Assembly (NCBI GenBank): GCA_021848885.1
Contig: JAJZTN010000003.1
Coordinates: 1-45,360, forward strand
Source of the DNA: Actinomycetes bacterium
GTDB lineage: Bacteria; Actinomycetota; Actinomycetes; JAJZTN01
Length of the DNA: 45,360 nt
Direction of reading: 5' to 3'
Of the stretch, positions 22,027 through 31,075 are shown one piece after another (the first letter of the stretch is position 1; every line of letters starts with the position of its first letter). A program made the position numbers and the translations under genes. Under the pieces are notes generated by a model, which saw nothing but the letters and a program-made list of their open reading frames with translations, did not search any database and was not told where the DNA came from.

Positions 22027-23136
22027 GTGCGGGTGCTGCTCGCCGGTGGGGGGACGACCGGGCACGTCGCACCCCTGCTGGCCACCGCCGACGCGTTGGC
22101 GCGTCGGGATCCGCGCGGCTCGCTGCTGGTGCTGGGCACCGCCGAGGGGTTGGAGAGCCGGCTGGTCCCCCAGCGCGGCTACCGGCTCGCCCTGGTGCCC
22201 AGGGTGCCGTTGCCGCGTCGGGTCGGTTTCGAGCTGGCCAGGGTGCCGGCCCGGCTGGTCGCAGCCGTGCGGGCAGCCGAGGCGGCCATCGACGAGGTCG
22301 GGGCCGATGTCGTGGTCGGCTTCGGTGGCTACGTCGCCGCCCCGGCGTACCTGGCCGCCCGCCGCCGGCGTGTCCCCATCGTGGTGCACGAGCAGAACGC
22401 GTTGCCCGGGCTGGCCAACCGGCTCGGTGCCCGGCTGGCAGCGGTCGTCGCGGTGACCTTCCCGGCGACTGCGTTGCGCGGCGCCCGCCGCGTCGGCATG
22501 CCGCTGCGCCGTGAGATCGCCACGCTGGACCGCGCCGCCGAGCAGGTGCCCGCCCGGTTGAGGCTAGGACTTGAGCCAGGGCGGCGCACGCTCTTCGTCA
22601 CCGGCGGGTCCCTGGGGGCCCAGCACATCAATGAGGTGCTCGGCGCCTGCGCGGCGGCGTTCGCCGCCGCCGGGGTGCAGGTGCTGCACATGAGCGGTCA
22701 GGGCAAGACCGTGCCGGGGGCCTCGAGCGCGCCGGCACGGCCGGGCGAGCCCGCCTACCGGGTGCTCGACTACGTCGGGGAGATCGCGGACGCCTACGCT
22801 GCCGCGGACCTCATGGTGTGCCGCGCGGGGGCATCCACCGTCAGCGAGGCGACCGCGGTCGGGCTGCCGGCCGTCTACGTGCCGCTGCCGGTCGGCAACG
22901 GCGAGCAGCAGCGCAACGCCGAGCCGGTGGCCGCCGCCGGGGGAGGGCTGATGGTGCCCGACGCCGCGCTCACCCCCGACTGGGTGCTCGACAACGTGCT
23001 GGGACTGCTGGCTGATTCTGACCGCCTGGCCCGGATGGGCGCCGCGGCCGCCCGGCTCGGGGTGCGCGACGCCGACGACCGGCTCGCCGAGCTGATCGAG
23101 CAGGCCGCGCGGGGCGGGGTGGGGGGCAGGTCGTGA
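22027..23136 (+). CDS. murG: UDP-GlcNAc:lipid I GlcNAc transferase
   Basis: LLAGGGTTGHVAPLLATADAL, VVGFGGYVAAPAYLAA, HEQNALPGLANR, CRAGASTVSEATAVGLPAVYVPLP. Confidence 0.95.
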   Translation: MRVLLAGGGTTGHVAPLLATADALARRDPRGSLLVLGTAEGLESRLVPQRGYRLALVPRVPLPRRVGFELARVPARLVAAVRAAEAAIDEVGADVVVGFGGYVAAPAYLAARRRRVPIVVHEQNALPGLANRLGARLAAVVAVTFPATALRGARRVGMPLRREIATLDRAAEQVPARLRLGLEPGRRTLFVTGGSLGAQHINEVLGACAAAFAAAGVQVLHMSGQGKTVPGASSAPARPGEPAYRVLDYVGEIADAYAAADLMVCRAGASTVSEATAVGLPAVYVPLPVGNGEQQRNAEPVAAAGGGLMVPDAALTPDWVLDNVLGLLADSDRLARMGAAAARLGVRDADDRLAELIEQAARGGVGGRS

Positions 23137-24554
23137 GCCTGGTCCAGCTTCCCGACGAGGTCATCGCCCCGGAGCGGCTCGGTGCCGTGCACCTGGTGGG
23201 GGTTGGCGGGGCGGGCATGTCGGGCATCGCCCGGATCCTGCTGGCTCGCGGCTTCACCGTCAGCGGCAGCGACGCCAAGGACTCCCGGGTGCTGGCCGCG
23301 CTGCGCGCCCTGGGGGCCCGCATCAGCGTCGGGCACGACGCCGCCAACCTCTCCGGCGCGGACACCGTCGTGGTCTCCACCGCCATCCGGGCCAGCAACC
23401 CCGAGCTGGCCGGGGCGCACCGGCTCGGTCTGCTGGTGCTGCCCCGGGCGGCCGCGCTGGCCAGTCTCATGGTGGGTCGCCGGGCGATCGCCGTGGCCGG
23501 CACGCACGGCAAGACCACGACGACCTCGATGCTGACCGTGGCCCTGCAGCACGCCGGCCTGGACCCCTCCTTCGCGATAGGCGGGGAACTCAACGAGTCC
23601 GGGGCCAACGCCCATGACGGCACCGGGGATCTGTTCGTCGCCGAGGCGGACGAGAGTGACGGCTCCTTCCTGGCCTACCGCCCGGCCGGGGCGGTGGTGA
23701 CCAACGTGGAGGCCGACCACCTGGACGCCTATGGCACCGTGGAGGCCTACCGGGCCGGTTTCGACAGCTTCGTGCGCAGGATCGCCCCGACCGGGTTCCT
23801 CGTCAGCTGTGCGGACGACCCGGGGGCACGGTGGGTGGCGCAGACGGCCGGGCGGGCCGGGCTACGGGTGCTCAGCTACGGGCAGGCCGAGGACGCCGAC
23901 ATCCGGCTCGAGCAGATGTACGCCGACCCGGCCGGGGCGGGGGCCACCGTGGTCGGCCGGGGTCGCCGTCTCGGTGCGCTGCAGCTGAGAGTGCCCGGCC
24001 GGCACAACGTGCTCAACGCCGCGGCCGCTTTGGCCGCAGGGCTGGAGCTCGGCATCGGTTTCGCCACGATGCGTGAGGGGCTGGCCGGCTTCAGCGGCAC
24101 CCGGCGGCGGATGGAGCTCAAGGGCGAGGCCGGCGGGGTGCGGGTGATCGACAGCTACGCGCACCACCCGACCGAGCTGACCGCGGACCTTCGCGCGGCC
24201 CGCGAGATCAGCGGGTCCGGCCGGCTCGTGGTCGCCTTCCAGCCACACCTTTTCAGCCGGACCCGGCTCTTCGCCACCGAGTTCGGGGTCGCGCTCGGCC
24301 TGGCCGACGAGGTGGTGGTGATGGAGGTCTACGGCGCGCGCGAGGATCCCGAGCCCGGGGTGTCGGGTGCGCTGGTGGCCGCGGCCGTGCCGCTGCCGGC
24401 CGGCCGGGTGGTCTTCGAGCCGTCATGGTCGGCGGTGCCAGGACGGCTGGCTGAACGCGCCAGGCCCGGTGACCTCGTGCTGACCCTGGGGGCCGGTGAC
24501 GTCACGATGATCGGCCCCCAGGTGCTCGCCCTGCTCGCCGGGGAGTCGCGGTGA
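23133..24554 (+). CDS. murC: UDP-N-acetylmuramate-L-alanine ligase
   Basis: HLVGVGGAGMSGIARILLARGFTVSGSD, AVAGTHGKTTTTSMLT, EADESDGSFL, DSYAHHPTELTADLRAAR. Confidence 0.95.
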   Translation: MSLVQLPDEVIAPERLGAVHLVGVGGAGMSGIARILLARGFTVSGSDAKDSRVLAALRALGARISVGHDAANLSGADTVVVSTAIRASNPELAGAHRLGLLVLPRAAALASLMVGRRAIAVAGTHGKTTTTSMLTVALQHAGLDPSFAIGGELNESGANAHDGTGDLFVAEADESDGSFLAYRPAGAVVTNVEADHLDAYGTVEAYRAGFDSFVRRIAPTGFLVSCADDPGARWVAQTAGRAGLRVLSYGQAEDADIRLEQMYADPAGAGATVVGRGRRLGALQLRVPGRHNVLNAAAALAAGLELGIGFATMREGLAGFSGTRRRMELKGEAGGVRVIDSYAHHPTELTADLRAAREISGSGRLVVAFQPHLFSRTRLFATEFGVALGLADEVVVMEVYGAREDPEPGVSGALVAAAVPLPAGRVVFEPSWSAVPGRLAERARPGDLVLTLGAGDVTMIGPQVLALLAGESR

Positions 24555-25330
24555 GCAGGCGGGTCGGGCCCACTGCGGCGACCGGCCCTGCGGTGGCGGG
24601 CGCCCGGACCGTCTCGCCCACCTCGGCGCGTCGCTTCGCTCGGCGGGCCCGGGCGCGCCGCTGGCGCAGTGTGCGCCCGGTCGTCCCGCTGGCCGCGGGA
24701 GTCGCCACGGTGGTCGCGCTGGTCTGGCTGCTGTGGTTCTCACCGCTGCTCGCGGTGCGCTCGGTCGCGGTCACCGGTGCCACGCCGGCGCAGGCCAGCG
24801 CGGTTCGCCAGGCGGTGCGATCGGCGATGGGTGTGCCCATGCTCCGACTCGACACCGCGGCGCTGCGGGAGGCGGTGCAGTCCCTGCCGGGGGTGGCGGC
24901 CGCGACGGTCAGCCGGCGTTGGCCGGCAACCCTGGCGGTGGCTCTTGACCCGCGTCGTGCGGTCGCGGTGATCATCGACGGCTCGTCGTACTTGCTGGTC
25001 TCCTCCGACGGCGTGGCCTTCGCCACCACCTCGCGCCGCCCGGCAGCCCTGCCGGTGCTCGCCGGCATCGGGACCGAGCGCAGCGCCAGGCTGGCGGCCG
25101 CGGCCGCCGTGGCCGCCGCGCTCCCACCGGCGCTGGCCAGCCAGGTGCTGGCCATATCGGCCGCCAGCCCCGATGCCGTGCAGCTCAGGCTGACCGGGCG
25201 CCGCTCGGTGGTGTGGGGCGATGCCTCCGACAGCGCGGAGAAGGTTGCCGTGCTCGACGTGCTCATGGCCCACCAGCGGGCCCGCATCTACGACGTGTCC
25301 GCGCCAGCGGCCCCCACCACCCAGCAGTGA
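24551..25330 (+). CDS. ftsQ: Cell division protein FtsQ (POTRA/FtsQ type)
   Basis: Position murC-ftsQ-ftsZ; single TM followed by a POTRA-like region (AVRSVAVTGATPAQASAVRQAV...LPGVAAATVSRRWPATLAVAL). Confidence 0.88.
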   Translation: MSRRVGPTAATGPAVAGARTVSPTSARRFARRARARRWRSVRPVVPLAAGVATVVALVWLLWFSPLLAVRSVAVTGATPAQASAVRQAVRSAMGVPMLRLDTAALREAVQSLPGVAAATVSRRWPATLAVALDPRRAVAVIIDGSSYLLVSSDGVAFATTSRRPAALPVLAGIGTERSARLAAAAAVAAALPPALASQVLAISAASPDAVQLRLTGRRSVVWGDASDSAEKVAVLDVLMAHQRARIYDVSAPAAPTTQQ

Positions 25331-25333
25331 CGC

Positions 25334-25405
25334 GACCGGGCAGGGAGGGGTCGAGCAGCGCGACACGCCGAGGACCTTCGGCGCGTCGTTGACCCCTCCG
25401 CGGTC
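25334..25405. terminator. Large nested imperfect hairpin between ftsQ and ftsZ (candidate terminator/attenuator or processing site)
   Basis: GACCG (25334-38)/CGGTC (25401-05); GGAGGGGTC (25344-52)/GACCCCTCC (25391-99); CGAC-a-CGCCGA (25361-71)/TCGGCG-c-GTCG (25378-88); begins 3 nt after the ftsQ stop. No U-tract. Confidence 0.6.
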
Positions 25406-25423
25406 AGCCCCTACTGTTCCGGA

Positions 25424-25445
25424 AACCTCGAGGTTGACATAACTT
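25424..25445 (+). promoter_or_regulatory. Palindrome AACCTCGAGGTT overlapping TTGACA, followed by TAACTT: candidate ftsZ promoter/operator
   Basis: Perfect 12-bp palindrome 25424-25435; TTGACA 25434-25439; TAACTT 25440-25445; a local AT-rich island. The -35/-10 pairing is ambiguous. Confidence 0.45.
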
Positions 25446-25559
25446 TAAGGGTCTACTTGAGGCTGAGGGTTGGTTTCGACCGATCTTCTCGGTGTCCTCC
25501 GGGTCTACCGGCGGTGGGCACTGCGGTCATGGCACGGCGAGCAGAACGGGCAGGCGACA

Positions 25560-26762
25560 GTGGCAGCACCTCAGAACTACCTCGCGGTCATCAAGGTGGT
25601 GGGCATCGGGGGCGGCGGGGTCAACGCCGTCAACCGGATGATCGAAGTTGGCCTCAAGGGGGTCGAGTTCATCGCCATCAACACCGACGCCCAGGCCCTG
25701 CTGATGAGTGACGCCGACGTCAAGCTCGACGTCGGCCGAGAGCTCACCCGCGGGCTTGGCGCCGGAGCCGACCCGGAGGTCGGCCGCCGGGCCGCGGAGG
25801 ATCACTCCGAGGAGATCGAGGAGGTGCTCAAGGGCGCCGACATGGTCTTCGTGACCGCGGGTGAAGGTGGCGGCACCGGCACCGGTGGCGCCCCGGTGGT
25901 GGCGAAGATCGCTCGCGGTCTCGGGGCGTTGACCATCGGCGTGGTGACGCGCCCGTTCACCTTCGAGGGGCGTCGGCGCGCCGTTCAGGCCGAGACCGGC
26001 ATCGACTCGCTGCGCGAGGAGGTCGACACCCTGATCGTGATCCCCAACGACCGGTTGCTCTCGATAAGCGACCAGAAGATCTCGGTGCTCGACGCCTTCC
26101 GCTCAGCCGACCAGGTGCTGCTGCAGGGCGTCTCCGGGATCACCGACCTGATCACCACACCAGGGCTGATCAACCTGGACTTCGCCGACGTCAAGTCGGT
26201 CATGCAGGGCGCCGGCTCGGCTCTCATGGGCATCGGCTCGGCCCGCGGGGAGTCCCGTGCCGTTGACGCCGCGCAGATGGCCATCTCCTCGCCACTGCTG
26301 GAAGCCTCCATCGACGGGGCGCACGGGGTGCTGCTGTCCATCGCCGGGGGGTCTGACCTCGGGCTGTTCGAGATCAACGAGGCCGCCCATCTGGTCGCCG
26401 CCGCGGCGCACGACGAGGCCAACATCATCTTCGGCGCGGTCATCGACGACGCGCTCGGCGACGAGGTCCGGGTCACCGTCATCGCCGCTGGGTTCGACCC
26501 CGCCGGCAAGCCGCGCCCGAGCGCGGCAAGCGGCCGACCGGCCGCCGCCTCCACCGCGGGGGCACCCGTGCCCGCCGGTGCGGCCTCGGCGGCTGCAGCC
26601 GCGGCCGCACCGATCAACGTCGACTCGGCCAACCTGGCGGGGACCTCCGCCCCGGCCACTGCGGACCCCGCGGGCCGCCCCGAGCCGGTCCGGCCGCCCC
26701 GTGACCGCAAGGTGATCTTCGATGACACCGATGACCTCGACGTGCCGGACTTCCTCAAGTAG
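25560..26762 (+). CDS. ftsZ: Cell division GTPase FtsZ
   Basis: [47 protein letters not shown]-terminal [10 protein letters not shown]. The ORF is open 30 codons further upstream, but homology recall supports the GTG at 25560. Confidence 0.95.
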   Translation: MAAPQNYLAVIKVVGIGGGGVNAVNRMIEVGLKGVEFIAINTDAQALLMSDADVKLDVGRELTRGLGAGADPEVGRRAAEDHSEEIEEVLKGADMVFVTAGEGGGTGTGGAPVVAKIARGLGALTIGVVTRPFTFEGRRRAVQAETGIDSLREEVDTLIVIPNDRLLSISDQKISVLDAFRSADQVLLQGVSGITDLITTPGLINLDFADVKSVMQGAGSALMGIGSARGESRAVDAAQMAISSPLLEASIDGAHGVLLSIAGGSDLGLFEINEAAHLVAAAAHDEANIIFGAVIDDALGDEVRVTVIAAGFDPAGKPRPSAASGRPAAASTAGAPVPAGAASAAAAAAAPINVDSANLAGTSAPATADPAGRPEPVRPPRDRKVIFDDTDDLDVPDFLK

Positions 26763-27482
26763 GTGTTCGTCTGGCGCGAGCAGATCGGCACGGTGAACCT
26801 GGCGGTCACCGACCGAGACGGCGGGGTGAGCAGCGGAGCCTGGGGCTCGCTCAACCTGGCCGCCCACGTCGGCGACGACCCGGACGCGGTCGCCCACAAC
26901 CGTCGGCGGCTTGGCCAGGCCATCGGGCTGGGCCCGGACAGGCTGGTCTTCATGAGCCAGGTGCACGGCGCCGGGGTGGCCGTCGTGGAGGGGCCGTGGG
27001 ACGCCGAGCCCCCCGAGGTCGACGCCCTGGTCACCGCGACCCCGGGACTGGCCCTGGCCGTGCTGGTCGCCGACTGCACCCCCGTGCTGCTGGCAGACCC
27101 GCAGGCCGGGGTGCTCGGTGTGGCCCACGCCGGTCGGCCCGGACTGGCCGCCGGCGTGGTCACGGCCGCCGTCGACGCCATGGCCGCCCTCGGCGCGAGC
27201 CGGGTGCGCGCCTGGGTCGGCCCGTCCATCTGCCCGGCCTGCTACGAGGTGCCCGAGTCGATGCGGGCCGAGGTCGCCGCGCTCGTCCCGCAGGCATGGG
27301 CGCTGTCCCGGACCGGCACCGCTGCCCTGGACATCGCCGCCGGGGTGCGCGCGCAGCTGGCCGGGCGGGTCGAGCAGGTCGAGCAGCTGCCTGGCTGCAG
27401 CCGCGAGGAGCCCCGGTTGTTCTCCTACCGTCGCGACCGGGTGACCGGGCGTTTCGCCGGGCTCCTCTGGCGATCGGCGTGA
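26763..27482 (+). CDS. pgeF: Laccase-domain protein, YfiH/PgeF-type (peptidoglycan editing factor family)
   Basis: MSQVHGAGVAVV, VADCTPVLLADPQAGVLGVAHAGRPGLAAGVV, GPSICPACYEV; starts on the nucleotide after the ftsZ stop. Confidence 0.88.
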   Translation: MFVWREQIGTVNLAVTDRDGGVSSGAWGSLNLAAHVGDDPDAVAHNRRRLGQAIGLGPDRLVFMSQVHGAGVAVVEGPWDAEPPEVDALVTATPGLALAVLVADCTPVLLADPQAGVLGVAHAGRPGLAAGVVTAAVDAMAALGASRVRAWVGPSICPACYEVPESMRAEVAALVPQAWALSRTGTAALDIAAGVRAQLAGRVEQVEQLPGCSREEPRLFSYRRDRVTGRFAGLLWRSA

Positions 27483-28174
27483 GCGAGCGGGGCGAGGAGC
27501 TGGCCCGGCGGCTGGCTGAGGTGCGGGCTCGGATCGAAAGGGCAGCCTGCTCGGTCGGGCGCGACCCGGCGGGGATCACCCTCATCGTGGTGAGCAAGAC
27601 GTGGCCGGCCAGCGACGTACGGCTGCTGGCAGGACTGGGGGTCACCGACGTGGGGGAGAACCGCGACCAGGAGGCCGCGGCCAAGCATGTGGCCTGTGCC
27701 GACCTGGGGCTGCGCTGGCACTTCGTCGGTCAGCTGCAGACCAACAAGGCCCGCTCGGTGGCCCAGTACGCCGATGTCGTGCACGCGGTGGACAGGACCC
27801 GACTGGTCGAGGCACTCCAACGGGGCGCGGCGGCGGCGCGGCGGCGGGTCCGCTGCCTGGTGCAGGTCGACCTGTCCGGCCAGCCCGGCCGGGCAGGCGT
27901 GGCACCCGGGCAGGTGCTGGCGCTGGCGCGGGAGGTGGCCGGTCGTGCCAGCCTGGAGCTTGGCGGGCTGATGGCGGTGGCTCCGCTGGGTGCCGACCCG
28001 GCACCGGCGTTCGCCCGGCTTGCCGAGCTGGCCGAGCAGGTGCGGGCCGAGCACCCCGGGGCCGCGGACATCTCGGCCGGGATGAGCGGGGACCTTGAGG
28101 CGGCTGTGGCTGCCGGTGCGACACACCTGCGGGTGGGCACCGCAGTGCTCGGCGCCCGCCCCCGGGTCGGGTAA
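27479..28174 (+). CDS. YggS-family PLP-binding protein
   Basis: [83 protein letters not shown]. Confidence 0.92.
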   Translation: MSERGEELARRLAEVRARIERAACSVGRDPAGITLIVVSKTWPASDVRLLAGLGVTDVGENRDQEAAAKHVACADLGLRWHFVGQLQTNKARSVAQYADVVHAVDRTRLVEALQRGAAAARRRVRCLVQVDLSGQPGRAGVAPGQVLALAREVAGRASLELGGLMAVAPLGADPAPAFARLAELAEQVRAEHPGAADISAGMSGDLEAAVAAGATHLRVGTAVLGARPRVG

Positions 28175-28250
28175 CGTCACCGCTGACGACCTCGACACGT
28201 TCGAGGTGTCGCAACAGATCCGTCCGCGAACGACCGGAGGGCGCAGGGTC

Positions 28251-28790
28251 ATGGCCGGCGCGATGCGCAAGATGGCGGTCTACCTCGGCCTGGTCGAGGA
28301 CGAGGACCGATACGAGGAGTACGACGACTACGAGGACTACGCCGAGGCTCCGGTGGAGTCGGGGCGAGACGAGCGCACCCGTGAGGCTCGAGCGGAGGCG
28401 CAGCAGACCCGGGTGATGCCCGCCGCGCGTGAGGCTCGTGAGGGGCGCGGCACGGTCACCACCATGCCGTCGGCTGAGCGACGCCCCGCGCCGGGCCACA
28501 CCGGGATGGACGCCTACCGGATCACCACGATCCACCCGCGCACCTACAACGAGGCCAAGCAGATCGGCGAGGCCTTCCGTGAGGGCACTCCGGTCATCAT
28601 GAACCTCACCGACATGGACGACGCCGACGCCAAGCGCCTGGTGGACTTCTCGGCAGGGCTGGTGTTCGGGCTGCGTGGCAGCATCGAGCGGGTGACCAAC
28701 AAGGTGTTCCTGCTCTCGCCGGCCAATGTCGAGGTCACCGCCGAGGACAAGCGGCGCATGGTGGAGAGCGGCTTCTTCAACCAGAGCTGA
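28251..28790 (+). CDS. sepF: Cell division protein SepF
   Basis: [30 protein letters not shown] and C-terminal [33 protein letters not shown]. Confidence 0.95.
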   Translation: MAGAMRKMAVYLGLVEDEDRYEEYDDYEDYAEAPVESGRDERTREARAEAQQTRVMPAAREAREGRGTVTTMPSAERRPAPGHTGMDAYRITTIHPRTYNEAKQIGEAFREGTPVIMNLTDMDDADAKRLVDFSAGLVFGLRGSIERVTNKVFLLSPANVEVTAEDKRRMVESGFFNQS

Positions 28791-28794
28791 CCCC

Positions 28795-29079
28795 GTGCAC
28801 ACCGTTGCGAGCGTGCTCGTCACCCTGCTGTGGCTCTACTTCGTCGTCCTGGTCATCCGGCTGGTCTTCGACTATGTCCAGCTCTTCGCCAGGTCATGGC
28901 GACCGCGAGGGGTGGTGCTGGTGCTCGCCGAGGCCGTCTACACCCTCACCGACCCGCCGCTGCGGCTGCTGCGCCGGGTGCTGCCACCCCTGCGCCTCGG
29001 ACAGGTCGCCATCGACCTGTCCTTCCTCGTGCTGGTGATCGGCATCCAGCTGCTCATCACCGTGTTGGGGAGGGTCTAG
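28795..29079 (+). CDS. YggT family membrane protein
   Basis: Two TM segments, YTLTDPPLRLLRRVLPPLRLGQVAIDLSFLVLVIGIQLL; position between sepF and divIVA. Confidence 0.9.
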   Translation: MHTVASVLVTLLWLYFVVLVIRLVFDYVQLFARSWRPRGVVLVLAEAVYTLTDPPLRLLRRVLPPLRLGQVAIDLSFLVLVIGIQLLITVLGRV

Positions 29080-29243
29080 CTGGATCACCCGATCGGAGGG
29101 GGATAGTGACGCGCCGTGCCGATCCCGACGCGGTCCGCAAGCCGAGCCGGGCTGGGCTGTACCGTTCCTGACGAGAAGTACCCGAAGACTTCCGTCGGCG
29201 TCTGCGGGGTGACCCGCGCGCCGGCCCTGCCCCGAGGTGGACC

Positions 29244-29987
29244 ATGACGCTGACTCCCGAGGACGTGGCCAACAAGCAGTTCTCCTCCGTCCGGCTGCGC
29301 GAGGGCTACGACATGGAGGAGGTTGACCAGTTCCTCGACGAGGTCGAGCAGGAGCTGGCCCGACTGCTGCGCGAGAACGATGACCTTCGCGGCCGGCTGG
29401 CCGCGGCCGAGCGGGCGGTCTCGGAGTCCGAGCGAAAGGTCTCCGAGGCCGAGGGCCGTGCGATCGAGGCCGAGCGTCGAGCGGTCCAGGCCGAGCGTCA
29501 GGTCGCCGAGGTCGCGATGGAGGCCCCGCCTCTGCAGGCACCCATGGAGGCCACCGCGGAGCCGATGGCCGTGCCTGAGCCGCAGCCGTTGGCGGTGCCC
29601 GAGCCGCAGCCGTTGGCCGTGCCCGAGCCGGTCGCGACGGGGGAGACGGTTCGTCCCACCGAGGCTGCCGCCGGCATCCTGGCGTTGGCTCAGCGCACCG
29701 CCGAGGAGTACGTCAACGAGGCGCGCGCCGAGGCCGACCGGATGCTGGGTGAGGCCCGTACGCGTGCCGAGGAGATCACCCGCGAGGCAGAGGAGACCCG
29801 GCGCTCGACCATCGGGTCACTGGAGCGCGAGAAGTCCGAGATCGAGGGCAAGATCGCCGAGCTGAAGACCTTCGAGCGGGAGTACCGCAGCAGGCTGCGC
29901 TCCTACCTGGAGGGGCAGCTGCGCGAGCTCGACGAGCAGTCCGGGGGTCTGGGATCCGCGCCCGCCGCGGGAGACGTCCAGGGCTGA
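29244..29987 (+). CDS. divIVA: DivIVA/Wag31 polar growth protein
   Basis: MTLTPEDVANKQFSSVRLREGYDMEEVDQFLDEVEQEL; Pro-rich linker with VPEPQPLA repeats; C-terminal coiled coil. Confidence 0.93.
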   Translation: MTLTPEDVANKQFSSVRLREGYDMEEVDQFLDEVEQELARLLRENDDLRGRLAAAERAVSESERKVSEAEGRAIEAERRAVQAERQVAEVAMEAPPLQAPMEATAEPMAVPEPQPLAVPEPQPLAVPEPVATGETVRPTEAAAGILALAQRTAEEYVNEARAEADRMLGEARTRAEEITREAEETRRSTIGSLEREKSEIEGKIAELKTFEREYRSRLRSYLEGQLRELDEQSGGLGSAPAAGDVQG

Positions 29988-30089
29988 GCTGGGGCAGACC
30001 CGCTGGTGGGGGTGACCTCATCGGCCGGGCTGGGGCAGGCTGGGGCACTGGGCACGCGCAGCCCACGGATGCTCAGTGCGCTCGGATGT

Positions 30090-30527
30090 TCAGTGCGCGA
30101 TGAGGCTCGGGTGGTTGTGGAAGAACGGGTCGACCGGTGGTGCGCTCGGCGCGCTGATCCGCATCGGGTCCAGGTGGATGTCGACCAGGTCGAGGACCGT
30201 GCGCGCCACATCGGCCGGGGTGATGCCCACGGTGCGCCCCTCGACGGTGACCACGGCCCGCGGGATGCTGGACTGCCCGCGCATCGGGCGGTCCACCATG
30301 AGGTCGACAGCACCGAGCAGCCGGGCCGATCCCGGGGAGTCACCGTTCCACGGGCGGTCCCACCACTGCAGAGTCGAGGGGGTGGCGACGAAGCGGCCGC
30401 CGCGGCGCACGTCGTGGGCTGCGACCGCCTCCCACAGCCGCTGCACGTCGAGGGCCTCGAGCACGACCTCAGGATTGATGCGACTCACCAGCGCCGGCAC
30501 GGCCACCGCCTGGTGGACGATATGCAC
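30090..30527 (-). CDS. Hypothetical protein, family not recognised
   Basis: GTG at 30527; VHIVHQAVAVPALVSRINPEVVLEALDVQRLWEAVAAHDVRRGGRFVATPSTLQWWDRPWNGD...PSLIAH*; strong GC3 bias within 30090-30527 that drops upstream. No obvious RBS, so the start is uncertain. Confidence 0.6.
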   Translation of the reverse strand: MHIVHQAVAVPALVSRINPEVVLEALDVQRLWEAVAAHDVRRGGRFVATPSTLQWWDRPWNGDSPGSARLLGAVDLMVDRPMRGQSSIPRAVVTVEGRTVGITPADVARTVLDLVDIHLDPMRISAPSAPPVDPFFHNHPSLIAH

Positions 30528-30606
30528 GGAGGGGTCATGTGACCCCCACGGAACCAGTGGTAGCGGCACCGGACCTCCCGTGCTCGCTGGGCACCATGGG
30601 TGCGGT

Positions 30607-30636
30607 TCACAGGGGTGCAGGAATGCCCCCCTGTGA
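30607..30636. repeat. Inverted repeat TCACAGGGG-N12-CCCCTGTGA
   Basis: Perfect 9-bp arms 30607-30615 and 30628-30636, between divergent genes. Confidence 0.8.
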
Positions 30637-30719
30637 CAAGGAAAGCGTGATGATCGGTTTCCTACGACGGCCATCCGGGTGAGTCTGGGCCCAGCCACGT
30701 AACGGAACGAGAGGTTGAG

Positions 30720-30986
30720 GTGCGGCTGCGCGTGCGGGTGCAGACGGGGGCGAGGCACGCCGGTGTCGGGGGGACCCGCGGTGAGGCGTTGCTCGTGGTG
30801 GTCCGGGCCCGCCCGGTCGACGGCGCCGCCAACGCGGAGCTGCTCCGGGCCCTCGCTGAGGCGTTCGAGGTGCCGCTGGCGGCGTTGCGGCTGCTCAGCG
30901 GAGCCAGCGGCCGGGACAAGTGGGTGCAGATCGACGGCGATGAGTCGCGGCTGCGTGCGCAGCTGCGACAGCTGAGCGGAGGATGA
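30720..30986 (+). CDS. DUF167 (YggU-like) family protein
   Basis: MRLRVRVQTGARHAGVGG...VVRARPVDGAANAELLRALAEAFEVPLAALRLLSGASGRDKWVQIDG. Confidence 0.88.
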   Translation: MRLRVRVQTGARHAGVGGTRGEALLVVVRARPVDGAANAELLRALAEAFEVPLAALRLLSGASGRDKWVQIDGDESRLRAQLRQLSGG

Positions 30987-31075
30987 GCATCCGCGGACAC
31001 GTGCGGGCCGCGCCGTCCCCTGCCCGGTTCGGTGCGTTTCGTCTGTCCGCAGGGACACGCCGGACCCGTCCTTCG

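Noticed and set aside
20683-22389. 568-aa minus-strand Gln/His/Gly-rich ORF opposite ftsW/murG
   Set aside because: Frame-mirror of GC-rich codons; no domain and no RBS evidence.
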